NCBI RefSeq assembly: GCF_030848805.1
Contig: NC_092358.1
Location: forward strand, 28,811,720 to 28,875,719
DNA length: 64,000 nt
Source of the DNA: Temnothorax longispinosus
Lineage: Eukaryota > Arthropoda > Insecta > Hymenoptera > Formicidae
Reading direction: 5' to 3'
The notes beneath the pieces are model-generated. The model was not told the DNA's origin, made no database searches, and worked only from the letters and a program-made list of their open reading frames with translations. A program made the position numbers and the translations under genes. Below are positions 43,711 through 53,619 of the stretch, in pieces. Numbering within the stretch: the first letter of the stretch is position 1; each line of letters starts with the position of its first letter.

Positions 43711-43933
43711 CAATTAATTTGTGATACTGGCAGGCAATGCGATAAAAGTGTGCGTAAGAAGCAAAATAATCGAAAGTTGCAACGGCAAATGAGATGTGTG
43801 AACTCTAAATAATCGCATTGTAAATATAGGTGAGACACTACGTATTCCATTAGAAGGCACTATTATTTTTTAATTTGGTATTAATTCAGTCACATTATGA
43901 AAGAAATTTACCGGCTAATATTTTATTTTACAG

Positions 43934-44009
43934 AACCTCGCACACGTTTATTCCGTGTTATTGCTGTAACATGTTCAGTCAGTTTAGTACAATGCCGTCC
44001 ACATCATGA
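43934..44009 (+). CDS. NF1: Possible alternative last exon of NF1
   Basis: A TTTTATTTTACAG acceptor precedes 43934. If joined to the donor at 43508 (phase 2), the frame runs through KTSHTFIPCYCC... for 25 residues to TGA at 44007. This would replace the Gly-rich tail of the main form. Splice-site quality and phase support it; homology does not yet. It could equally be UTR sequence. Confidence 0.3.
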
Positions 44010-45509
44010 TAATGAGCCTACAGAAGTGGAAGTCGATGAAAGCTATGTTTTTGAAGAACGTTATTTTATTTCTATTAGCGATATTGCGATATTGACGTTC
44101 TTTTTAAGCTTGTGATCATTTTATTAATTAATCGTACAAACGTTGCTGTCTCAATGTGACAATTTTATTACGATAGTTTCATTACGAGATTCAAATGCAT
44201 GAATATTATATATAGCATATATGTTGCTAACGCTTTTACAACGAACTTGGAAAACTTGCGTTGTAAACTTGAATTTCCTCGCTGTATACCGTAAAATTGG
44301 ATTTTAGCGAATTAGAACATTTAGTGCATTTCGTCGTGATTCAGCGTTCATAAACATAGAAAATGACTTACGGTATATATCAGTTTCATCAACAACGAGT
44401 ATTGCATATGTTCGATATTTTCTTCATAATTGCACGTATAATTTATTGACTGATTCTATTATGGTCGCAATACGATACATATACAGTGAAGAATCTCAAT
44501 GGTCCATAGAGAATCAACCGCGAGAGGTAGAATAGATAGATAAAAATTTATTAAGGATCGTTCGCAATTTTTTCATTATATAGAAATTTTAACTATAAGA
44601 CGCTTCTACTGCAAGAGAATATATCGGATATATCGTCTACGATTTATTTTTAAGCGATCAGTTGTAAAACACCGCAAACAATTATTATTCTACTTACGAA
44701 AGAATCTCTGTTGGTCCTCCAAGGCCCAAGAATGCGGTTGCGCTAGACATAACTTTCTACGCAAAAACCGCTCGCTCCTTCTCATATGCCGTTGCATATA
44801 GATCTCAACAATGCAAAGATGACTTGGACCAGTGACGCCTGTCGTCTCAAGGCGTTCGAAGCCCCAGGACGAATAATTTCTAGACTCGATAAAAAGGAAC
44901 ACCAATGTAAAAGTGTATATTGTCTACTACTTATTAAAGTACAAAGTGAGACCAAGCGATATCTTGTCCGTACTGTAACGTAAGCCGGGACATTTTAGTA
45001 ATAAGGAGAAAGGAATAGGAGAATAGCGCGTAAATTGATAGATCTCGCACTTGTGTTAGCAGCAATGAATACCAAGTGCCAGGGATCGTATTGAAATAGT
45101 ATTTTGTAGGATGTATCGCGAAGAATACTCGCCCATTTTTATTTAAATTTCATTTATTTATTTAGATGAAACTTCTTTTGACGCGCCATACCAAGTGTGA
45201 CATATATGTATAAATAGCGACATGTCAGATTGAGAAACGTGGAAATGATATTTTTGTGCGGCTATGCAGAATGAATAGCAGCTTCTCAACGGCACTAGAG
45301 TGATTGTTAGGAGTTTGAGAGATGTATTTGTACATAGTGCGTTGTATAATGTTTATACAATTGTGACGACTTTGTAAGTTGATTTTGTTCGTCTGTATTT
45401 TTAGACAAATTTTTAGAGACGCCCGACGCGTCGTAGGAAATGGACAAATTTTTGAATTAATGCGCTGATTTCAACGTATAGAGCTTCTTTCGAGCTTGTA
45501 CTTAACATG

Positions 45510-45515
45510 AATAAA
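45510..45515 (+). terminator. NF1: Candidate NF1 polyadenylation signal
   Basis: AATAAA followed by a TG/T-containing stretch, about 1.8 kb after the NF1 stop codon. Other signals may be used. Confidence 0.35.
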
Positions 45516-45563
45516 TGTACGTTCAAGTCATTAATTACTATTATATGAGCTTTGATCTTATTA

Positions 45564-45682
45564 AGGCTACGTTCCGATATTTACTGGCAATACTGAAAAT
45601 CTATAGTATACGACTATATGTGACGTAAAATATAGAAAAATATAGATTTTCAGTACTGACAGTGAATATTGGAATGCAGCCT
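45564..45682. mobile_element. Palindromic MITE, 119 bp, TTA target duplication
   Basis: The ends are AGGCTACGTTCCGATATT and, read from the other end, AGGCTGCATTCCAATATT. The arms continue through ACTGAAAATCTATA to a short loop near 45610-45640. TTA flanks both sides (45561-45563 and 45683-45685). The arms have several mismatches, so this copy is older than the 4222-4398 one. It has no coding capacity and lies just beyond the likely NF1 polyadenylation signal. Confidence 0.8.
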
Positions 45683-47199
45683 TTACGTTTACGTGCGCTA
45701 GTCATATTTTAAAATATTGAAAAGCTCTCGCGAAGTAATTTTTTTATAATGTTTTTTTTTTACATATAGTCTGTATTCCTACTGAATTTTTGTTAACTTT
45801 GTCAGTCTGATAATCACCGTGAGATGTATAAGCTGATTTTAAATTAATCATTTCTTCATTAATGAGTACTGATTCATTCATATTCGCTAATTTTAATTCG
45901 CGCAGTTCGGGTTTGTTAAGCACATCCGTAACTGCCGTGTTATCACACGCTTTTTGTTGTCTTTTACCAAAGGTGTAAATCTGTAAATCGTCTCTAGGCT
46001 GCGTTAGGTAAGGCGATTAATTTATTAACAGTTACAATTAAGAAAAATTGTGCACACATGAAGTGTACAATTAAGAAAAATAGACCATAATCGTAATCGC
46101 TTAACATGTATATGTATGCGTCGTATTCGGATTTGTCATCAGTTCGGCATTTTCCTTTCGGACCTCGAGTTTCCGCGATACTTCTATATAGAGCGTGTTA
46201 TTACGATAAATTTGTAAATACCATGAAATTCTAGCGTGTAAAGATTGATGAACAACGAGTTGTACGTCGGACTAGCGAGCATTCGTCTATAAATTTAAAA
46301 AGATAATGTATACGCATATTTTTTTAGCTTACACACGGCGCGATTTATGGATATGAAAAAATAAGGGAGTGTTGTTGATTTTTTTAAATCACGCATAAAT
46401 TTCGAATCAATTGTTTTTTTTTTACTGCACGTTGTATTGTATCAGCAATTTAATTTTGAAGCAATATTATATCGATATTAATCGAGTATACATCTTTTCA
46501 CATGTTTTGATTATGTTCGATTTGCCATGCTGTTAAAAACTTTTGTACATACATACAGAAGTTAGTGTATATGACGCTATTAAAGTAGAGTGCACGGGCG
46601 TCCGACAGTACTGTATGCACGTGTGCGAGTAAAGGCCAAAGAGTGCGTGTATATGTAAGAACATAAAATGTAATAATGTTTAACGGATCGTGATACGCGC
46701 ACAAGATAGTTAAATGTACGATAGCTCCGGCGAACCTTCGATTCGCGCGGTCGGCATTAAGCATTATTTTTCTCTTCGACCGAATCTCTTCACGACGTGA
46801 TTATCTGGCCTTTCTACGAATGCAATGAGATAATTTTTTGTGTAAATATATCCACGAGATTAAAACGCTGTTTGTTAAACTATAACTATGCATTATTGAT
46901 CTCTGGACCCTCGAATACTCGTGTCTCTCGCTTTCGAATCTCGACATTACGTTTTGCTTCCTCATAGAGGAAGCTTTGTTTTCATAAACTTTGTACATGG
47001 ACCTTTGATCACATATAAAGCTAAGTCTAATCAACCGAATTTAAAAGAATTATATATGAAATAGGTTGAATTTGTGATATGTTGTAGTTCTTGTGTTCCT
47101 GATAAAAAGTCTCAAATTTCACCAACTTTCTTTGATTAGTTTCTGGAAAAGAACAAATTATATAGGCATTCAAAAATGTTCATAAATCAAGGGTCCTTT

Positions 47200-47965
47200 C
47201 TATCTAACTTCTCCCTTTCACATATTTCCTTCTGAGTATTTTGCTCTTAAATTCTCGAGAGAGCATACCTTGCACTAAAGCACCCACAATGTGAACATAT
47301 TTCTTGCGATTCGTTATCATTCGTGGCATTTCGGAGTTTCTATTTTCCCGTCGCGAGCGTCGCGCGACGCTATTCACAGTTCTTTTTTTCTCGCTGGCTA
47401 GCATTATGTAACAACATTCTAAGCCCTTTTATCGTCTAATTACATTCGAAAAAGCATGCCTCGCATTAAAGGACACATAACAATATTGAAATGAATGTAT
47501 TTCTCGAGATTCGTTTAGTCGTTCGTTGCATTTCAGAACTTGGACTTTCTCACCGAGCGACGTCGGCATTCGTCGCCATCTTTTTCCCATTGTCTAGCCT
47601 AGCATTATGCAGCAGCATTCTAAAACTCTTTATCGTTTAATATTGTTTCAGAGAGCATGCCTTGTATTAAAGGACACATAGCAATGTTAACATGAATGTA
47701 TTTCTTGAGATTCAGTCGGTGTCGCGTATCGTATTTCGGAGCTCCGAACTTGTCGTCAAACGCCGCGTCGACATTAGCAGTTACCTTTTATATCTTTGTT
47801 TAGCATTATACAACAGCATTTTAAAACCATTTAGCGTCTAATTACATCTGAGAAAGTATGCTTCGCATTAAAAGACACATAGCATTGATAAAATAATAAA
47901 CGTATTTCTCGAGATATATCCAATGTTGTTTGTCGCATTTCAGAACAGTGCTTCTACCTTTCAAC
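47200..47965 (-). repeat. 201-bp tandem repeat array, left, about four copies
   Basis: Landmark GCATGCCTCGCATTAAAG and variants recur at about 47262, 47452, 47656 and 47856. Each copy also carries TATTTCTCGAGAT-like, CGTCGGCATTCG-like and GCATTATGCAACAGCATT blocks. These copies are the most diverged of the three arrays. Confidence 0.85.
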
Positions 47966-47969
47966 CGAG

Positions 47970-48337
47970 CACGAGCACACTGCATTTGCAGTTTGAGTTA
48001 TTCATGCATATATGTATATAAAAGAAAAAGTAATTAATAAATACATTACTAATTTAATAGACAATACATATTAATATTAAATTATTATTAAGTAATAGCG
48101 AGAAATATATTATGCATTCGTTAAGACACTTGAAAGAGCATAAAAATTATGAAAAGAATAATTTTAAAATTTAGATTATGAAGAAAGTAAATTTCAAGAT
48201 TACATCAGTCATGCGCAATTCCCCAAAAATCGCTCCTATTACGCGGGAAGCATGTTGAGCGAGGAGGTTGCAGTAAATATTCGAGCAGTGGCACGCCTAC
48301 CCCACTATTACCCATCGCCATCTGAACGGCTCGCGGC
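47970..48337. repeat. Inverted arm X, left
   Basis: This arm matches 48964-49290 in reverse complement. Shared blocks include GCATTTGCAGTTT, ATTATGCATTCGTTAAGA and TATTACCCATCGCCAT. It is continuous with the adjacent 201-bp array, so array plus arm together form one side of a palindrome centred near 48.65 kb. Confidence 0.75.
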
Positions 48338-48395
48338 TCGTGGTAATAAACACTAATTATTAATTTATCAAACAAATCTGTAGTTTTGCAAACTA

Positions 48396-48800
48396 ATTTA
48401 AGATATATTAAGTAATTTGCTATTATTCTAAAAAAAACTATTTATACAGCATATTTCAATTTGTCGTTTTTAGCAAATTAATGAAATAATTTACGCAAGT
48501 AGTTATTAAACGTTTAAACATAATATACATATGTGTGTGTACATATACATATACGTATAATTAATAAATATAGTAATAATTAAATAAATTGGTTATTTTA
48601 ATCTTTAACTATAATTAAAAAATAGCAAGAATTTAATTATGCATCAACGAAGACGTTAGAAGATAATAAAAATTAATAGAAGAATTAATTCGGATGATAA
48701 AGTAGGCGAAACTCAGATTTCGCACCGCGAAATCACGGAAATTTACTCCTGATGTATCAGGAAAGCATGATGAGCAAGGAGGTGGCAGTAGGTATTCCGA
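48396..48800 (+). repeat. Inverted terminal segment T, left copy
   Basis: About 400 bp, AT-rich, mirrored by 54535-54966. Shared blocks are TATTAAGTAATTTG, ACTATTTATACAGCATATTT, TTAAACGTTTAAACATAATA, AGCAAGAATTTAATTATGCA and CCTGATGTATCAGGAAAGCA. Shorter copies of its inner half occur at about 53625-53825 and 54125-54340. Confidence 0.8.
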
Positions 48801-48963
48801 GCGCGCCCCGCCGCGCGAGTGTTGCCTCCCCACATTGCTTCCTCGTAATCACGCTGTTATTGGTCAGAGCGCGGGAGCCTACTGCCCCTCCTATGCATAC
48901 CTGCCAGCGCTCTGATTGGCCGTAGGCTGGGGATCCTCGTCGCGTGCCCGGCGCGCCGCGCCG
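48801..48963. other. GC-rich island with inverted CCAAT boxes inside the foldback locus
   Basis: This short GC-rich stretch stands out from its AT-rich surroundings. ATTGG occurs at 48859-48863 and 48915-48919, within mirrored blocks TTGGTCAGAGCGC and GCGCTCTGATTGG that form a small palindrome. It could be a promoter or simply the unpaired spacer between repeat arms. No coding frame with homology was seen. Confidence 0.5.
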
Positions 48964-49290
48964 TTCCAATGGCGATGGGTAATAGTCGGGGCTAGGCGTG
49001 CCGCTGCTCGAATATCTCCTGCAACCTCTTTGCTCAACATGCTTCCCGCGTAACAGGAGCGATTCCTCGAGAGCGAGATTCTCGCTTTCCTCATAATTTA
49101 AAATTCTTTTCATAATTTTTATGATCTTTCAAGCGTCTTAACGAATGCATAATACGTTCTTTGTTATTACTTATTAATAATTTAATATTAATATGCGTTT
49201 ATTAAATTAAATTAGTAATGTAATTATATTAATTACTTTTTTTTTAAATGTATGTATGAATAAACTGCAAATGCATCAGTTCTCGTGCTT
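48964..49290. repeat. Inverted arm X, right
   Basis: Reverse complement of 47970-48337. It leads directly into the 49300-50530 array, just as the left arm leads out of the 47200-47965 array. Confidence 0.75.
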
Positions 49291-49299
49291 GTCGCCGCG

Positions 49300-50530
49300 G
49301 AAAGGTAAATGCTCTAAAATGCGACAAACGACCAAACAACACGGATATATCTCGAGAAATACGTTTATTTTAACATTGTAAAACGTATTCTTTAATGCGA
49401 GGCATGCTCTCTCGAACAATATTAGACACTTAAGAGTTTTTTAATGCTGCTGCATAATGTTAGAAAACGAGAAAAAGGTATAGCCGCGAATGCCGACGGG
49501 CGGCGTTGGACGACAAAGTCGGAGCTTCGAAATACGATAACTAATTGTAAATGAATCGCGAGAAATACGTTTGTTTTAATATTGTTATGTATTCTTTAAT
49601 GCGAGGCATGCTCTCTCGAATGTGATTAGACGATAAATAATTATAAAATGCTGTTGCATAATGCTAGCCAGCGAGAAAGAGGTCGAGGCGAATGCCGACG
49701 GGCGGCGTTGAACGACAAAGTCGGAGCTCCGAAATACGATACGTGAGACCAACTAAATCTTGAGAAATATGTTCATTTTAACATTGTTATGTGTTCTTTA
49801 ATGCGAGGCATGCTCTCTCGAATGTGATTAGACAATAAATAATTATAAAATGCTGTTGCATAATGCTAGCCAGCGAGAAAGAGGTAGAGGCGAATGCCGA
49901 CGGGCGGCGTTAGGTGACAAATTCGGAGCTCCGAAATGCCACAAGCGACATCAAATAAATCTCGAGAAATACGTTTATTCTAACATTATTATGTGTCCTT
50001 TAATGCGAATTAGGCTCTCTCGAATAAGATTAAACGATAAAGAGTTATAGAAAGCTGTTGCATAATACTAGCCAATGAGAGAGAGATAGCTGCGAATGCC
50101 GACGGGCTGCATTGGACGACAAAGTCGCGCGGAGTTCTGAAATACGATAACTAAATGAATCGCGAGAAATACGTTTATTTTAATATTGTTATGTATTCTT
50201 TAATGCGAGGCATGCTCTCTTGAATGTGATTAGGCGATAAATAATTATAAAATGCTATTGCATAATACTAGCCAAAGAGAAAAAGGTAGCTGCGAATGCC
50301 GACGGGCGGCGTTGGACGACAAATTCAAAGCTCCGAAATATCACACGCAACACCAAATAAATCTCGAGAAATACGTTTATTCTAACATTGTTATGTGTCC
50401 TTTAATGCGAATTAGGCTCTCTCGAATAAGATTAAACGATAAAGAGTTATAGAAACCTGTTATAGAAACTTGCATAATGCTATATAGCTAACGAGAGAGA
50501 GATAAATGCGAATGTCGGAAAGGTAGAAAA
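49300..50530 (+). repeat. 201-bp tandem repeat array, middle, six copies in reverse orientation
   Basis: CTTTAATGCGAGGCATGCTC or its variant CTTTAATGCGAATTAGGCTC recurs at about 49391, 49593, 49797, 49999, 50200 and 50401, a spacing of about 201. The two variants alternate in the last copies, giving a 402-bp higher-order unit. Open frames of 66 codons at 49850 and 50252 arise from this repeat and are not taken as genes. Confidence 0.9.
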
Positions 50531-50684
50531 CTCCGAAATACAATAAACTCTTTATCGTGTAATTTTATTCAAGAGAGCATAATTTGCGTTATAGAACACA
50601 TAAGAATGTTAGAATAAAGATATATCTCTCGAGATTTAACCGGTGTCATTCGTCGCATTTCAGAGCTTCTAATATAATGATTTT

Positions 50685-51880
50685 TGACTTTCATAAAATG
50701 CTTTTATATCTCGGCAACCGTAAATGATAGAAAGATGATTAAAGAAAGACTTTATACTTTATACTTTGCCCTATTGGTATTACTCACAATTAATGTATTA
50801 CTCGCAATTATGTACTTTCGTTTATTAAAGCAATAAAGCGCGAGCTGGCCAAGAGAATCGTGCGCCTCGCCATTCATCATTTTCATTAAACGTTTATATC
50901 TCGGCAACCGCAAACGATAGAAAGATGATTCAAAAAGCACTTTTTAGATCGTGCTCTACTCTATCAGAATTGCTCACTTTTATTATCGACAATTATTTAT
51001 TTTGTAATTAGCGCTAATGCATGGATGTATGACATCTATGTGATTGCAATATCATCAATAATACATCTCACATTAAGGAGGAATAAGCTGTGACAGCGTA
51101 AACGCTGCTTTGGAAGCAGGCCATTCGCTACTTAAAGGTGCGTTCGGGAAGACGCTATTAGTGCTATTTGCTTATTTTATCCTTGTTTTACACCTGATGA
51201 GCGATAAAGATAGAATGATGCAATAGCGCTAATAGCGCGCTTCCCGAACGCAGCCTTAAAATAAACCTTTAAAAATCAGCAAAAACATCAAAATATTTAC
51301 GACAGACGTTGATGCCGCGCGCCGGCATTCCCGGACTCGGCAATCTAGGTCAAGGCCAAAAAGTGGATCAATAATGTACAGCTGCTCGTGACGTCATGAC
51401 AACCGCCCGCCGCTCAAGTATATAGGGTCAAGGCCATGTGTTGCTGGCTTGGCGCGAGAAAAAAAGTTCTCCCTATCGTTTATCGCAAAATATCTGAGCA
51501 ACCACCGAAGATATAGAAATGATTGAAAAAAGACTGTTTAGTTTATACTCTGCGCTATTGGAATATCTCGATTTTATTACTAACAATTACGTCCTTCCGT
51601 TTATTTAACATGATAAAGCGCGCGCGTGCCGTAAAGATCGGGCGCCAAATTATTTCTGACTTTCTTAAAACGCTTATATCTCAGCAACCGTAAATGATAG
51701 AAAGATGATTAAAGAAAGACTTTGTACTTTATACTTTGCCCTCTTGGTATTACTCACGTGTATTACTCGCACGTATGTACTTTAGTTTATTAAAGCAATA
51801 AAGCGCGAGCTCGCCAAATAAGAATCGCGCGCCTCGCCGCATTCATCATTTTCATTAAACGTTTATATCTTCAATGCGAA
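50685..51880. repeat. Central spacer with a second repeat family of about 190 bp
   Basis: Two pairs of a different repeat flank the middle. TATATCTCGGCAACCG-like followed by GATAGAAAGATGATT recurs at about 50706, 50891, 51490 (diverged) and 51677, with a partial fifth copy near 51865. All copies run in the same orientation. Later in the unit comes AAAGCAATAAAGCGCGAGCT. A palindromic MITE (51136-51256) and a stretch with a doubled GTCAAGGCCA (about 51350-51440) lie between the pairs. Confidence 0.75.
51136..51256. mobile_element. Palindromic MITE, 121 bp, TAA/TTAA flanks
   Basis: The ends are AGGTGCGTTCGGGAAG and, from the other side, AGGCTGCGTTCGGGAAG, followed by mirrored GCGCTATTAG-like arms and a loop. 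TAA flanks both ends (51133-51135 and 51257-51259). Because the flank reads TTAA on both sides, a piggyBac-type TTAA duplication cannot be excluded. It sits near the symmetry centre of the large foldback structure. Confidence 0.8.
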
Positions 51881-51889
51881 TTATGTTCA

Positions 51890-53600
51890 GTATTCTATAA
51901 CTCTTTATCGTTGAATCTTGTTCGAGACACCTTAATTTGCATTAAAGAACACATAACAACGTTAAAATAAATGTATTTCTAGAAATATGTCCTGCAATCG
52001 TTCGTCGCATTTCAGAGCTTTATACGTTCCGCCGAGCAAAGGCATACGGCGCAGCTTCTATTTTTTCTTATTAACTAATATGCAACAACATTTTATAATT
52101 ATTTATCGTCTAACCACATTCGAGAGAGCATGCCTCGCATTAAAAGACACATAACAATGTTAAAATGAACGTATTTCTCAAGATTTAGTTGGTCTCACGT
52201 ATCGTATTTCGGATCTCCGAATTTATCGTCCAACGCCGCCCGTCGGCATTCGCAGCTACCTTTTTCTCTTTGGCTAGTATTATGCAACAGCATTTTATAA
52301 TTATTTATCGCCTAATCACATTCAAGAGAGCATGCCTCGCATTAAAGAATACATAACAATATTAAAATAAACGTATTTCTCGCGATTCATTTAGTTATCG
52401 TATTTCAGAACTCCGACTTTGTCGTCCAATGCAGCCCGTCGGCATTCGCAGCTATCTCTCTCTCATTGGCTAGCATTATGCAACAGCTTTCTATAACTCT
52501 TTATCGTTTAACCTTATTCGAGAGAGCCTAATTCGCATTAAAGGACACATAATAATGTTAGAATAAACGTATTTCTCGAGATTTATTTGATGTCGCGTGT
52601 GGCATTTCGGAGCTCCGAATTTGTCACCTAACGCCGCCCGTCGGCATTCGCAGCTACCTTTTTCTCTTTGGCTAGTATTATGCAACAGCATTTTATAATT
52701 ATTTATCGCCTAATCACATTCAAGAGAGCATGCCTCGCATTAAAGAATACATAACAATATTAAAATAAACGTATTTCTCGCGATTCATTTAGTTATCGTA
52801 TTTCAGAACTCCGACTTTGTCGTCCAATGCAGCCCGTCGGCATTCGCAGCTATCTCTCTCTCATTGGCTATAGCCATTATGCAACAGCTTTCTATAACTC
52901 TTTATCGTTTAACCTTATTCGAGAGAGCCTAATTCGCATTAAAGGACACATAATAATGTTAGAATAAACGTATTTCTCGAGATTTATTTGGTGTCGCGTG
53001 TGATATTTCGGAGTACCGAATTTGTCGTCCAACGCCGCCCGTCGGCATTCGCCTCTACCTCTTTCTCGCTGGCTAGCATTATGCAACAGCATTTTATAAT
53101 TATTTATCGTCTAATCACATTCGAGAGAGCATGCCTCGTATTAAAGAATACATAATAATATAAAAATAAACGTTTTTCTCGACATTTATTTGATGTCGCG
53201 TGTAGCATTTCGGAGCTCCGAATTTGTCACCCAACGCCGCCCGTCGGCATTCGCGGCTACCTTTTTCTTGTTATCTAACATTATGCAGCAACATTTTGAA
53301 ACTCTTTAGCGTCTAATTACATTCGAGAGAGCATGCCTCGCCTTAAAGAACACATAACAATGTTAAAATGAATATATTTCTCAAGATTTAGTTGGTCTCA
53401 CGTATCGTATTTCGAATCTCCGAATTTATCGTCCAACGCCGCCCGTGAGCATTCGCAGCTACCTTTTTCTTTTTAGCTAGCATTATGCAACAGCATTTTA
53501 TAATTATTTATCGTCTAATCACATTCGAGAGAGCATGCCTCGCATTAAAACATACATAACAATGTTAAAATGAATATATTTCTCGAGATATGACCCAGTG
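51890..53600 (-). repeat. 201-bp tandem repeat array, right, about nine copies
   Basis: GCATGCCTCGCATTAAA or CCTAATTCGCATTAAAG recurs at about 51925 (diverged), 52127, 52329, 52527, 52730, 52929, 53133, 53331 and 53533. The blocks at about 52271-52470 and 52672-52871 look almost identical, showing a 402-bp higher-order unit. The orientation is opposite to the 49300-50530 array. Reverse-strand 66-codon frames at 52491-52691 and 52892-53092 are repeat-derived. Confidence 0.9.
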
Positions 53601-53619
53601 TCGTTCAGCGCATTTTGCA

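Larger units (their letters stand above)
43711..47199. other. NF1: NF1 3' untranslated region and flank
   Basis: This AT-rich stretch lacks any open frame with recognisable homology. It carries a possible alternative last exon at 43934-44009, AATAAA at 45510-45515 and a palindromic MITE at 45564-45682. The NF1 transcript may end near 45.5 kb, which would give a 3' UTR of about 1.8 kb. Confidence 0.5.

Noticed and set aside
44690..44983. Overlapping 65- and 71-codon frames on opposite strands in the NF1 3' flank
   Set aside because: Mutually antisense, no homology, and inside the likely 3' UTR.
49850..53092. Four similar 66-codon frames as a small gene family
   Set aside because: They coincide exactly with the 201-bp repeat unit on both strands and are explained by recent duplication.
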